Source of the DNA: Paenibacillus sp. ACRRY
GTDB lineage: Bacteria; Bacillota; Bacilli; Paenibacillales; Paenibacillaceae
Assembly: GCF_022346995.1 (NCBI RefSeq)
Contig: NZ_JAKRNM010000002.1
Coordinates: 310,001-374,000, forward strand
Reading direction: 5' to 3'
DNA: 64,000 bases
Notes under the pieces: model-generated
Told to the model about the DNA's origin: nothing
What the model saw: only the letters and a program-made list of their open reading frames with translations
Database searches by the model: none
Shown here: positions 8,271-17,244 of the stretch, piece by piece
How positions within the stretch are numbered: the stretch's first letter is position 1
How the letters are laid out: each line of letters opens with the position of its first letter
Program-made: the position numbers and the translations under genes

Positions 8271-9617
8271 TTACTTAGCCGTACTACTCTTACGCTGTAC
8301 AACTCCAGATTGAGAGGCTCTGTGATGCCACACCACGATAACAAGCGAGGCAAGACAGACGAAGAGCAGACATCCATAAACAACGTGATAGGCCTTCTCT
8401 ACCGAAACGCCCGGGATGCTGTGTAACAGCAGTCCGCAGACGGCCACAGACATCGAACCACCGAAGAATTGAATCAGCTGAAGCATGCCCATACCTGCTC
8501 CGATCTGCGCTTTGGGCAAAATGCGGGACGTTTCGTTATTCAGTGAAGCCATGGAGGCTGAGAGTGCAGGCGAGAAAAAGAGATAGCCTGCGGTAATGAT
8601 CAGGGCGGACTGATTCAGTCCAAGCATAAACAGGGCAAGTACAGCTGCAAGCAGCACATGTCCAATCATCAGAAAGCGCATGTTGCCGTAACGGTCAATC
8701 CAGCGTCCCACGAAACGGGTGCAAAAGGCCGCGACAATGGCTCCCGGAGCAATGAGCAAACCAATCGTGAGCGATGAACGTCCGAACAGATCAGCGAGGA
8801 CAAGCGGCATTAGAAACAGATTGCCCAGATTAACGACCAGTATGCAGAAGCCAATGAGAATTAAACGTGTATATCCTGGCATTCGAAATACATCCGGATT
8901 GACAAACGGAAGGCGTGCTTTGCGGATGTACCAAATATGAGCCACAAGAGACAGGACACCGATAGCAAACCAGATCCAGGACTGCTGGGTAATCGCGACC
9001 AGAAGCGTGATGGCATTAATAACCGTTAACACTGCCCCGATGATATCGAAAGGGTTGTCTGGGCTTGGTATTTCACGCGGCAGGAAATAGAGCAATACAG
9101 GCAGTGCAAGCAGGACCAGTATGGTTATTGCAAAAAGACCATTCCATCCCCAGTATTCGCTAATAAGTCCGCCGACAATGGGACCAAGCCCAAATGCCAT
9201 GGCGCTACCTGAAGAGATCAGGGCAATCGCGGCTCCGCGGCGTTCCAGCGGGATGTAGCGACTGGCGATCACAAGACCGAGCCCGGCCATAACTCCTGCA
9301 CCTGCGGATTGCAGAATGCGCGTCAGCAGCAGGACGGCGAAGCTATGTGCAAATAATCCGAGTAACGAAGACAAGCCCAGAATGAGCAGTCCAATCGTTA
9401 GCAGTTTGCGTACCGGGACCCGATCGGATAGCCGGCTGAAAATGACGGTCGATAAGGCGTAACCGATAGAGTAGCTGGAGATGACCCATGAACCCAGGTT
9501 AGATGTAATTTGGAGATCGTTGATAATGACGGGTAAGGATACATTAAACATGGTGGTGTTCATCACAACAATGAACAGACAGCATGTCCAGAGAGGCATT
9601 ACAATTTTATCTTTCAC
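8271..9617 (-). CDS. MFS transporter, DHA2-type (14-TMS) drug efflux
   Basis: The protein of about 448 residues has roughly fourteen hydrophobic segments. LGSWVISSYSIGYALSTVIF and FSRLSDRVPVRKLLTIG (motif A region) resemble the Tet(K)/Tet(L)-like branch, and GSAMAFGLGPIVGG resembles motif C of drug/proton antiporters. The GTG start at 9617 is preferred because AGGAA lies upstream. A TTG at 9665 would add 16 residues but has no ribosome site. It probably exports a toxic compound or metabolite. There is no adjacent regulator and no tetracycline-type leader. Confidence 0.83.
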   Translation of the reverse strand: MKDKIVMPLWTCCLFIVVMNTTMFNVSLPVIINDLQITSNLGSWVISSYSIGYALSTVIFSRLSDRVPVRKLLTIGLLILGLSSLLGLFAHSFAVLLLTRILQSAGAGVMAGLGLVIASRYIPLERRGAAIALISSGSAMAFGLGPIVGGLISEYWGWNGLFAITILVLLALPVLLYFLPREIPSPDNPFDIIGAVLTVINAITLLVAITQQSWIWFAIGVLSLVAHIWYIRKARLPFVNPDVFRMPGYTRLILIGFCILVVNLGNLFLMPLVLADLFGRSSLTIGLLIAPGAIVAAFCTRFVGRWIDRYGNMRFLMIGHVLLAAVLALFMLGLNQSALIITAGYLFFSPALSASMASLNNETSRILPKAQIGAGMGMLQLIQFFGGSMSVAVCGLLLHSIPGVSVEKAYHVVYGCLLFVCLASLVIVVWHHRASQSGVVQRKSSTAK

Positions 9618-9811
9618 GGTACCATTCCTGTCTATGGATTGAGTCAAAGCTATATTGAAAATCAATACATCATTTTACGCTCAATCTGCATATATGGCAA
9701 TAATGTCATAAAAATTGAAGGGGTTCGCATCGGTGACAAATGAGATGAAATAGATCAAAACAAACAAAAAGATAGGTAAAGCTTGTGTTGTAGAGATTGA
9801 TTCCCAGCTGC

Positions 9812-9840
9812 AAAAAAAGACGCCCGTCTGAGGGCGCCTT
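9812..9840 (-). terminator. Terminator of the Ca2+-ATPase gene
   Basis: Read on the minus strand, GGCGCCCTCAGACGGGCGTC forms a hairpin followed by seven T, just after the ATPase stop codon. Confidence 0.75.
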
Positions 9841-9858
9841 GAAGGGTTGAAGTATTTT

Positions 9859-12510
9859 TTATGCTGGACTGACCACTCTGCCACGATTGCGAATCCACTT
9901 GATGACATCCATCAGAATGACGGCGAGGAGGGCAAGGCCGCCTGCAATCAGGAACTCGTTCCAACCAAAGGCATCCGGAATGGCGAAGATACCGCGTACA
10001 CCCGGAATCAAGGTGATTCCGTAGAGACAGAGACATACCAGAATGGAGCCAAGGACAAATTTATTCGTCGTGAAACCCACCTGGAAGATGGTCTGTGTAT
10101 TGGAACGGGCTGCAAATGTTTGCAGACTCCGTGCCAGAATCAGGGTCGTAAAGGCCATCGCCACGCTCATTTCTTCAGAGATGCCAAGCCCGATATACTG
10201 GGATACAATAACAGCTGCACCGATCAATACACCACGTGTAATCACGGCCTGAAGCGTACCGCCGGCAAAGATGCCTTCATTAATATCTCGCGGTTTGCGC
10301 CGCATCACATCCGGTTCTGCCTTTTCCGTCCCGAGTGCAATGGCAGGCAGGGAGTCGTTGACCAGATTGATGAAGAGAAGCTGCAGGGCCGTAAACGGGT
10401 TCACCCATCCAACGATAAGTGCGAACAATATGGCAATAATGGCGCCAAGGTTCCCCGCAAACAGGTAAGCAATGGCTTTTTTGATGTTATCAAATACCAT
10501 ACGCCCGACACTGACTGCGTTAACGATGGATACAAAGTTATCATCCGTCAAAATCATGGCCGCCGCATCCTTGGCGACATCCGTACCGCTGCCCATGGCT
10601 ACACCGATGTCGGCTTGTTTCAGAGCTGGTGCATCATTGACTCCGTCTCCGGTCATGGCTGCAATTTTGCCTTTGCGCTGCCATGCGCGCACAATGCGGA
10701 TTTTGTTTTCAGGGGATACCCGTGCATATACCGAAATATGTTCAAGCTGATGATCCAGCTCTTCATCCGACATTTTGTCCAGCTCAGCGCCGGTGATGGC
10801 GAGATCATCCGGGCCTGCAAGTCCAATATCCCGTCCAATGGCCTGAGCTGTTGTTTTGTGATCGCCTGTGATCATGATTGTGCGGATACCAGCCTTCATG
10901 GACTCTTCAATGGAGCCGTACACAGCTTCACGCGGTGGATCAATCATGGCTGTCAGTCCAACAAGCGTCAGATCGTATTCATCTTCAGGTGTGACCTGCT
11001 TTTTGTCATCGAATTTTTTGTAAGCATAAGCCAGTACACGGAAGGCGCGTTTGGAGAAAGCTTCGTTTTTCTCCTCGAATTGTGTGCGAATCTCCGCTGT
11101 AAGCGGCTGAACCTCTCCGTTCATGAACACATGAGTACACCTGCTGAATAGCACATCCGGACCACCTTTGGTTAATAAGGCCGTCTGTCCTTCGAAGGTA
11201 TGTACTGTGCTCATCAGTTTCCGATCCGAGTCAAAAGGAAGCTCTGCTTCCCGGGGGAACTGGTCCCGGATTTCGTTATAGTCCTTGTTTACACGGTTAC
11301 TGAAGGCAATGAGGGCCACCTCGGTGGGATCCCCCAGCTCCTTGCCCTCCTGGTTAATATTCGAATCATTGCAGAGTACTGCAATATGTAACAAGCGTCG
11401 TTCCTCTTCTGACCACTGATCGGGATCGTCCGGGAATTCCTCTTTGGTGCCATGGGGGATGTAATAATCTACAACGGTCATCTTGTTTTGGGTAAGCGTG
11501 CCTGTCTTATCTGTACAGATAATGCTGGCTGAACCGAGCGCTTCCACTGCAGGCAGCCGGCGAATGATCGCATGCTGCTTGGCCATCTTATTTGTTCCCA
11601 GCGACAATACAATTGTCACAATGGAAGAGAGAGCTTCAGGAATGGCGGCGACGGCGACAGCAACGGCAAACATCAGTGCATTGATGATCGAAGGACCAAG
11701 GTTGTCCGTGCCTTCTGTTAACCAGACACGTCCTGCCTCGATGGCGAAAATAAGAATGGACAGCCCCAGAATGAAAAAGCCCAGTTTTTTGCTGAAGGCT
11801 TCCAATTTGCGCTGCAACGGAGTTTCTTTGGCTTCAGCATTTTCAATCAACTCAGCAATCTTGCCGATCTCGGTTTTTAACGCGGTTCCGGTAATTACCA
11901 GCGTGCCCCGGCCATATACAACCAGTGAACCGCTGAAGGCCATGTTGCGCCGATCACCGATCGGAGCTTCCTCCGGAATGGCATCTGCATGTTTCTCCGC
12001 TGCTTCCGATTCTCCGGTCAGCATGCCCTCATTGATTCTCAGACTACCTGATTCCAAAATGCGACCGTCTGCTGGTACATAATCACCCGCATCTAATAAA
12101 ACGATATCGCCGGGAACGAGTTCCCTGGCCGGAATGGTCTTTTTCTCACCATCACGGATAACTTTGGCTTCAGGAGCAGACATTTGCCTTAGGGCATCAA
12201 GGGAGCTTTCCGCTTTTTTGGTCTGCACGACACTAATTACTGCATTCAGCAGGATAACCAAAAAGATAATCAGTGATTCAATAAGATGTCCGAGCACAAC
12301 CTGTACACCTGCCGCAATGAGCAGCACGATGACCATGGGATCTTTGAAATTTTCAAGAAACAGTTTCCAGACAGGTGTTGCATTTTTGCCTTTTAACTCG
12401 TTATATCCTTCTGTCTCAAGTCTTTTTGCAGCTTCGGAGGCAGTCAGTCCCTTGGGGGAACTATCCAAGTCTTGAAGTGTCTCCTCTGCACTGTGTCTAT
12501 AATGTTGCAA
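9859..12510 (-). CDS. Cation (probably Ca2+) transporting P-type ATPase
   Basis: The 883-residue protein has all P2-type ATPase signatures: the actuator motif TGES (about residue 165), the transport helix motif PEALSS (about 291), the phosphorylated Asp in DKTGTLT (about 334), the nucleotide-domain segment TKGGPDVLF, TGDHKTTA, and the hinge TGDGVNDAPALKQADIG. A C-terminal four-helix region is present. The N-terminal LQHYRHSAEETLQDLDSSPKGL is a typical cation-ATPase N domain. It probably exports Ca2+ from the cytoplasm. The TTG at 12510 has AAGGAG eight bases upstream. A TTG at 12615 would add 35 residues out of family character. PEALSS differs from the common PEGLPA, so the exact ion is inferred. 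A crystallin-like gene lies upstream on the same strand. Confidence 0.9.
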   Translation of the reverse strand: MQHYRHSAEETLQDLDSSPKGLTASEAAKRLETEGYNELKGKNATPVWKLFLENFKDPMVIVLLIAAGVQVVLGHLIESLIIFLVILLNAVISVVQTKKAESSLDALRQMSAPEAKVIRDGEKKTIPARELVPGDIVLLDAGDYVPADGRILESGSLRINEGMLTGESEAAEKHADAIPEEAPIGDRRNMAFSGSLVVYGRGTLVITGTALKTEIGKIAELIENAEAKETPLQRKLEAFSKKLGFFILGLSILIFAIEAGRVWLTEGTDNLGPSIINALMFAVAVAVAAIPEALSSIVTIVLSLGTNKMAKQHAIIRRLPAVEALGSASIICTDKTGTLTQNKMTVVDYYIPHGTKEEFPDDPDQWSEEERRLLHIAVLCNDSNINQEGKELGDPTEVALIAFSNRVNKDYNEIRDQFPREAELPFDSDRKLMSTVHTFEGQTALLTKGGPDVLFSRCTHVFMNGEVQPLTAEIRTQFEEKNEAFSKRAFRVLAYAYKKFDDKKQVTPEDEYDLTLVGLTAMIDPPREAVYGSIEESMKAGIRTIMITGDHKTTAQAIGRDIGLAGPDDLAITGAELDKMSDEELDHQLEHISVYARVSPENKIRIVRAWQRKGKIAAMTGDGVNDAPALKQADIGVAMGSGTDVAKDAAAMILTDDNFVSIVNAVSVGRMVFDNIKKAIAYLFAGNLGAIIAILFALIVGWVNPFTALQLLFINLVNDSLPAIALGTEKAEPDVMRRKPRDINEGIFAGGTLQAVITRGVLIGAAVIVSQYIGLGISEEMSVAMAFTTLILARSLQTFAARSNTQTIFQVGFTTNKFVLGSILVCLCLYGITLIPGVRGIFAIPDAFGWNEFLIAGGLALLAVILMDVIKWIRNRGRVVSPA

Positions 12511-12712
12511 TTGACCAGCTCCTTGATTAAATGGATTTCTTCTGTGTATTACCCTTACGGGCAAAATATAGAATCGTTTCATTTCCAACTTTTTTATGTT
12601 CACAGTATTTTTCATAAGGAGCCGAGATATGCCTTGTCCAATATATTTATTTACAGTGATGCACGGTTACGTGCACCACTGCACTGGTATTAAGGCACCA
12701 ACGAAAAGGACA

Positions 12713-13084
12713 TTAGATTAGGCGGTAACCAGGAGGTAACTCTCCGGTTCTTCTGATCTCGCGGATCTGTGCCAGGGTTAAGCGCTGATTGGATGCGATA
12801 AGGGATTCCACATCTCCTCTGCGCAAAAAGTCATCCAGCTCGCGAATGCTGCGATTCCCCCGCAGTACAACAAAATTGTCACGGAAGCGTGAACGATCAA
12901 ACAATACGAGTGTGGCGTTTGGATTGGTGGAAAAAAATCGCAAACTCTCAATTCCAGTCAGAATGGCATCGACATCGGAAATGCCGAGGTTGCCACGATA
13001 GACTCTTCGGCGGCCCCTGAAGTTTTCTTCACTGAACACTGTCAAGCGGGGATACGTTTGAGAAATGGAAACGGGTTTAGCCAT
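12713..13084 (-). CDS. Small beta/gamma-crystallin-like protein
   Basis: The 123-residue protein contains two tandem segments that look like Greek-key crystallin motifs: LTVFSEENFRGRRRVYRG ending in GIESLRFF, and LVLFDRSRFRDNFVVLRG ending in DVESLIAS. The F/Y-x-x-x-F-x-G pattern and the ESL tail are typical. The usual Asp/Asn pair that binds Ca2+ in such domains is missing in both, so calcium binding is doubtful. No signal peptide is seen. The start was set at the ATG seven bases after GGAGG; an 18-residue upstream extension is unlikely. It lies 202 bp upstream of the Ca2+-ATPase on the same strand. Function unknown. Confidence 0.65.
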   Translation of the reverse strand: MAKPVSISQTYPRLTVFSEENFRGRRRVYRGNLGISDVDAILTGIESLRFFSTNPNATLVLFDRSRFRDNFVVLRGNRSIRELDDFLRRGDVESLIASNQRLTLAQIREIRRTGELPPGYRLI

Positions 13085-13241
13085 TTGAACTCCTCCTTTT
13101 TTATAGACCTGCCGCCGGGGGCAGCATGGACTACGCAATAAAATATGCGAAGGAGCTAATGAAAGATTGGATGATAGTCTTGGAGAGAGAATAATAGGTT
13201 ATTAACTTGTAATTTTGACTATAAGGTGTCGAATGATAAAC

Positions 13242-13257
13242 TGTGTCCGCCATCACA
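13242..13257 (+). promoter_or_regulatory. Fnr/CRP-like operator upstream of hcp
   Basis: The site TGTGT-CCGCCA-TCACA matches the Bacillus Fnr consensus TGTGA-N6-TCACA in nine of ten positions. Its centre lies 78 bp before the hcp start codon, a suitable place for an activator under low oxygen. A TGTTAC at 13277-13282 could act as the -10. Confidence 0.5.
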
Positions 13258-13327
13258 CTTGGTCCCTTGAGGGTTTGTTACGCTGTTACCAGTGAACGAA
13301 ATTGAATGACGTTTGGAGGGAACAGGC

Positions 13328-14635
13328 ATGTTTTGTTACCAATGTGAGCAGACACCAAGTGGTGGATGTACGGTAGTTGGGGTCTGTGGTAAAAATGAAA
13401 CGATAGCCAGTCTGCAGGATACCATGATTTTTGCGTTAAAAGGCATAGCGGCTTATGCGACACATGCTCGTCAGCTGGGGTATCATGATCCGGAAGTGGA
13501 TCGAATTACACATGAAGCCCTGTATATGACGTTGACCAATTCCAATTTTAATGTGCAGGAACATCTCGATATGGCCATGCAAGTAGGGAACGCGGCAATC
13601 CGAATCATGGATGTGCTGGATCGTGCGCACACCGAGAGATTCGGCATACCGCAGCCCATCACCGTTTCGCAGAACCAGATTGAGGGACAATGCATTGTAG
13701 TGACCGGACATAATTTGTATGCGCTGGAAGAGCTTCTTCGTCAGACCGAAGGGAAAGGCATCAACATTTATACTCATTCCGAAATGCTGCCTGCCCACGG
13801 GTATCCTGCACTTAAGAAATATGCTCATCTAAAAGGCAATATCGGCAAAGCCTGGTACGATCAGCGCAGATTATTTGAACAGTTTCCGGGTGCCATACTT
13901 GCGACCACGAACTGTGTCATGCCTATCAAAGGTACATATGCCGACCGATTCTTTTCTTATGAAGTTGCGGGTCTTGAGGGTGTAGCCAAGATTATAAATG
14001 ATGATTTCACCCCCCTGATTGAACGCGCACTCTCCCTGCCAGCAGCAGACATTAAGTCTGAGCAGGTGCTAACGACAGGATACCATCATGAGACGGTAAT
14101 CGGACTCGCTCCAGAGATTATTCAGGCAGTCAAAGATGGTCATATCCGTCGTTTCTTCGTCATTGCAGGCTGTGATGCACCAGGAAAAGGTGGGAATTAT
14201 TATCGAGAGCTGGCGACTTCATTGCCTAACGATACTGTAATTCTAACTACATCATGCGGTAAATTCCGCTTCAATGATGTAGATTACGGTACTGTCGGGG
14301 ATACAGGGATCCCTCGTTATATCGACTTGGGGCAGTGCAACAACTCCGGTTCAACCGTGAAAATTGCAATGGCTCTTGCGGATGCTTTTGGCTGTTCTGT
14401 CAATGAGCTGCCTGTCAGCATTGTGTTGTCCTGGTTTGAGCAAAAAGCAGTGGCGATCCTGCTGGGACTGTTCAGTCTTGGTATTCAGGACATTCGTATT
14501 GGACCGAAACCACCAGAATTCATCTCGGCTGGAGTATTGGATGTGCTTGTTGACATGTTTGGCTTGAAGCTGATCACAACGGCAGAGGAAGATATGAACG
14601 CCATGCTGGCGTTATCATACGGGGCTGGAAATTGA
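13328..14635 (+). CDS. hcp: Hybrid-cluster protein (hydroxylamine reductase), short class III-like form
   Basis: The 435-residue protein begins MFCYQCEQTPSGGC, giving the cysteine spacing C3-x2-C6-x7-C14-x5-C20 that binds the N-terminal iron-sulfur cubane. Later motifs (GCDAPGKG, TSCGKFRFN, DLGQCNNSG) supply ligands of the hybrid Fe-S-O cluster. Hcp proteins reduce hydroxylamine in vitro and nitric oxide to N2O in vivo. Common forms are about 550 residues. The length here suggests the class lacking about 110 residues after the first cysteines. The ATG has GGAGGG seven bases upstream. No reductase partner (Hcr) is adjacent. An Fnr-like site upstream suggests induction without oxygen. Confidence 0.93.
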   Translation: MFCYQCEQTPSGGCTVVGVCGKNETIASLQDTMIFALKGIAAYATHARQLGYHDPEVDRITHEALYMTLTNSNFNVQEHLDMAMQVGNAAIRIMDVLDRAHTERFGIPQPITVSQNQIEGQCIVVTGHNLYALEELLRQTEGKGINIYTHSEMLPAHGYPALKKYAHLKGNIGKAWYDQRRLFEQFPGAILATTNCVMPIKGTYADRFFSYEVAGLEGVAKIINDDFTPLIERALSLPAADIKSEQVLTTGYHHETVIGLAPEIIQAVKDGHIRRFFVIAGCDAPGKGGNYYRELATSLPNDTVILTTSCGKFRFNDVDYGTVGDTGIPRYIDLGQCNNSGSTVKIAMALADAFGCSVNELPVSIVLSWFEQKAVAILLGLFSLGIQDIRIGPKPPEFISAGVLDVLVDMFGLKLITTAEEDMNAMLALSYGAGN

Positions 14636-14661
14636 ATCAATCATAGAAGAGATTATGGAGG

Positions 14662-14683
14662 AGCCTGCGGAAGCAGGCTTTTT
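14662..14683 (+). terminator. Terminator after hcp
   Basis: Hairpin AGCCTGC-GGAA-GCAGGCT followed by T5, 27 bp after the hcp stop codon. Confidence 0.85.
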
Positions 14684-14763
14684 GCTATCTTAAGGTGAGT
14701 TTAGGTCCATGTACCCTGCTTGATTGGTAATGAAATGAAAGGAAAATTAGTTTGAATATCCTA

Positions 14764-14793
14764 TTGAAGTTTGATCATGGAAATGCGTATATA
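14764..14793 (+). promoter_or_regulatory. Probable sigma-A promoter of PTS-like gene
   Basis: TTGAAG (14764-14769) and TATATA (14788-14793) are separated by 18 bp, 54 bp upstream of the start codon. No antiterminator stem-loop of the LicT type is evident. Confidence 0.5.
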
Positions 14794-14847
14794 GATAAGG
14801 GCACATCATAAAACTCGGGCTTACCGCAGCATAAGGAGAAGGTACAT

Positions 14848-16236
14848 ATGAATGACAGGCAATTCGAAGAGATCTTGAAACTTGCAGGTGGAAAGGGGAA
14901 TATCAGCTATGTTCAGCATGACATGAATACCACTACGTTGACATTAAGCAACCATACAGACATAGAAATGCCACGTTCAGCTGAATCCATTCTTGATGTA
15001 GATATTCGCCTAACAGGTGATCAAGGTTACATAGCTATTAAGGATGAATTTGCTCTACTCTACAAAAGGTTAACAGACCTCGGGGTTGCGAAAGACATAA
15101 GCAGTCCACTGCAAGAAACAAGGCGTTCAGGTAAAAAGGCATTCTCATTATTGGGCTTTATTTCGGATGTGTTCAGGCCTTTGATGCCTGTCATCCTGGG
15201 AGCCGCCGTGCTCAAAATTGTGCTAGCTATTATTACTTTGTTTAATGTGTACAGTTCCACTGATTCTTCTTCTCTAATGGAAAGTCAGACATTCATGATA
15301 TTTAAGTCGATTGGAGATAGTGTGAATTATCTGTTGCCAATCTTAGTGGCTTTCAGTACAGCCTATCGAATGAAGAGCAATCTGTATGTTGCCGCTGCTA
15401 TTGGAGGATTGATGCTTTACCCGCAAATGACGTATTTATTGTCCGGGCAAGAAGATGTTCATTTTCTGGGTGTTCCCATCGTGTCACAGACGTCCTTTCT
15501 TTCCGCAACAATTTGGATCATCCTAGCTGTATGTGCATCATCCTTTTTGGAAAGGGTTGTTGAACGTAGAGAGCCTAAACTAATGAAAGGTATTCTCGCT
15601 CCGGCGTTGACATTTCTCATTCTAATCCCCCTGGTTCTCATGGTACTTGGTCCACTTGGAACTTGGGTTAACCAGCAGTTGCCCGATATCATTGATTCGC
15701 TTCTGAATGATGCCCCTGCAGTCACGATCATGTTGATGGCAGCAATGATGTCCATACTGATGATTACAGGACTGCATTATTTGCTCGTACCCATCATGAT
15801 CAATGAATTAATGACGAATGGATTCTCCCTCATTATTCCGGCAATACTTATTGCCTTCGTAGCACAATCTGGAGCTTCACTGGCTGCTGGACTGCGCACC
15901 AAAGAGGTTGAGTTTAGGAAACTAGCTTTCTGGGCAACAGGAACGGCATTGCTTGGTGCTCCGGAGCCTGCCATGTATGCTGTGAATATGAGAAGGAAAG
16001 GGTACTTTTTCTCGGCAATGGCTGGTGGAGCAGTTGGAGGTTTGTATTTTGGCATTTCGTCCGTGAAGGCACTGGTTATAGGTGGTGCCGGAAGTTTGTT
16101 GGACATCCCATTTTATATTGAAGATGGCACGCTGAACTTGCTGCATACCTGCATTGGTCTGCTCATAGCCTTCGCCGTGTCAGGTGCACTCACATACTGG
16201 CTTGCGGGCAGAGCATCTCATACCAAACATGTGTAA
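14848..16236 (+). CDS. PTS beta-glucoside-type IIBC-like permease with degenerate IIB domain
   Basis: The 462-residue protein has an N-terminal IIB-like domain (residues 1-80) and a ten-helix IIC domain (about 105-455) with typical segments SIGDSVNYLLPILVAFSTAYRM, IGGLMLYPQM and GAPEPAMYAVNMRR. In active IIB domains the sequence is GGKxNI...HCxTRLR, with the Cys phosphorylated. Here it reads GGKGNISYVQHDMNTTTL: Asp25 replaces the Cys and the Arg residues are replaced by Thr. It cannot be phosphorylated in the usual way. There is no IIA domain or neighbouring PTS gene. It may be a sensor, a non-phosphorylating carrier, or may pair with another IIB. The RBS is AAGGAG and the start ATG is clear. 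Confidence 0.85.
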   Translation: MNDRQFEEILKLAGGKGNISYVQHDMNTTTLTLSNHTDIEMPRSAESILDVDIRLTGDQGYIAIKDEFALLYKRLTDLGVAKDISSPLQETRRSGKKAFSLLGFISDVFRPLMPVILGAAVLKIVLAIITLFNVYSSTDSSSLMESQTFMIFKSIGDSVNYLLPILVAFSTAYRMKSNLYVAAAIGGLMLYPQMTYLLSGQEDVHFLGVPIVSQTSFLSATIWIILAVCASSFLERVVERREPKLMKGILAPALTFLILIPLVLMVLGPLGTWVNQQLPDIIDSLLNDAPAVTIMLMAAMMSILMITGLHYLLVPIMINELMTNGFSLIIPAILIAFVAQSGASLAAGLRTKEVEFRKLAFWATGTALLGAPEPAMYAVNMRRKGYFFSAMAGGAVGGLYFGISSVKALVIGGAGSLLDIPFYIEDGTLNLLHTCIGLLIAFAVSGALTYWLAGRASHTKHV

Positions 16237-16464
16237 CGTGTAAATTTTTTATTATGGTTTGCTTTGTATACTCGGCAGTTGTAAGTCCGGTGTATTAAAA
16301 GGTTCTTTCAATATGTAATAGAAGCATAAAGTCTAAATATTGCTCCATGAGATAGACAACTTTCCTCATAATGGGCCTGTAATTTTCTGAATTATAGTTA
16401 GTTGTCTACGCCCCCTGTGATCACTGCACATAGTATGTGGAGAAATATCACGGAGGTGAGTTAT

Positions 16465-17244
16465 TTGATTAATCGTCATGGGAAACGGATTTGTAGACGT
16501 AAATTCAAAAAAAATGTTCATTGCGCTGTGAAAGTTAAGGTTGTAAAGGTTAAACCTAAAGTTATTGTTAATGCACCGCAAGGCGTTCCAGGGATTCCTG
16601 GTCCACTAGGGCCGATAGGTCCCAAAGGGGCGACTGGTGCTCAAGGGATACCGGGGCCAGTCGGATTGCAAGGAATTCCTGGTATACAGGGACCAGTGGG
16701 TCCGGCTGGTGCGGTCGGAGCAGTGGGTCCAGCAGGCCCGGTTGGCCCAGCAGGTCCTTCTGGCCTCGTGGGTCCAGCTGGACCTGTCGGCCCTGCAGGT
16801 GCAACTGGAGCAACAGGTCCTGCCGGTCCAACGGGGGCTGGAATCTCCGATTTCCTGAGTGTTTTCCGAGCTGATCCCGGTACTGGTACGGACACCGTTC
16901 CAGGAAACTCGCCAATTACGTTGACTGGTGTTTTGGCTAACGTGGGTGGTGCCTTTACCTTCGTGCCGCCATCTTCGACGATAACCATCAATGAAACAGG
17001 AAGTTACTTTATCTCTTTCTCCATTCATAATCAGGGTGATGCCGATTTCAACCTCACAGTAAACGGAACGCCCATAACACCTGTGCCTTTCACAGGTGAT
17101 GGCGGAGGCCCCATATCTGCTGAAGTTATCGTTACGGTCACAACAGTTCCGACAACGATCCAACTGGTAAACGCGAATGCAACTCCTGCACAGTTGCATA
17201 ACAATCTGAATACCACGGTGACTATTCTGAAACTGACTCCTTAA
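16465..17244 (+). CDS. Collagen-like (GXY repeat) protein with beta-sandwich C-terminus
   Basis: The 259-residue protein has a very basic N-terminus ([18 protein letters not shown], then [12 protein letters not shown]), 28 uninterrupted GXY triplets (bases 16582-16833), and a C-terminal 125-residue domain rich in beta strands ([20 protein letters not shown]) like the BclA-type head of spore surface filaments. Such proteins form trimers. No signal peptide is seen, as expected if assembled around a spore by the mother cell. The TTG start at 16465 has GGAGGTGAG upstream. An in-frame TTG at 16402 lacks an RBS. A CATAAAGT motif at 16325 could be a sporulation sigma -10, but no -35 supports it. Confidence 0.85.
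   Translation: MINRHGKRICRRKFKKNVHCAVKVKVVKVKPKVIVNAPQGVPGIPGPLGPIGPKGATGAQGIPGPVGLQGIPGIQGPVGPAGAVGAVGPAGPVGPAGPSGLVGPAGPVGPAGATGATGPAGPTGAGISDFLSVFRADPGTGTDTVPGNSPITLTGVLANVGGAFTFVPPSSTITINETGSYFISFSIHNQGDADFNLTVNGTPITPVPFTGDGGGPISAEVIVTVTTVPTTIQLVNANATPAQLHNNLNTTVTILKLTP
16582..16833 (+). repeat. 28 tandem GXY collagen triplets
   Basis: Nine-base periodic coding repeat (Gly-x-y) within the collagen-like gene, rich in GPA, GPV, GIP and GAT triplets. The repeat produces long spurious frames on the other strand. Confidence 0.9.

Noticed and set aside
9847..11151. 434-codon frame on the plus strand
   Set aside because: It is the reverse strand of the P-type ATPase gene. Its Cys/His/Asn-rich composition is an artefact of the ATPase codons.
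16325..16332. CATAAAGT as a sigma-E/sigma-K -10 element for the collagen-like gene
   Set aside because: The hexamer fits loosely but no matching -35 sequence lies at the right distance, so it was not called as a promoter.
16568..17199. Several overlapping frames opposite the collagen-like gene
   Set aside because: They arise from the nine-base GXY periodicity, which leaves other frames free of stops.
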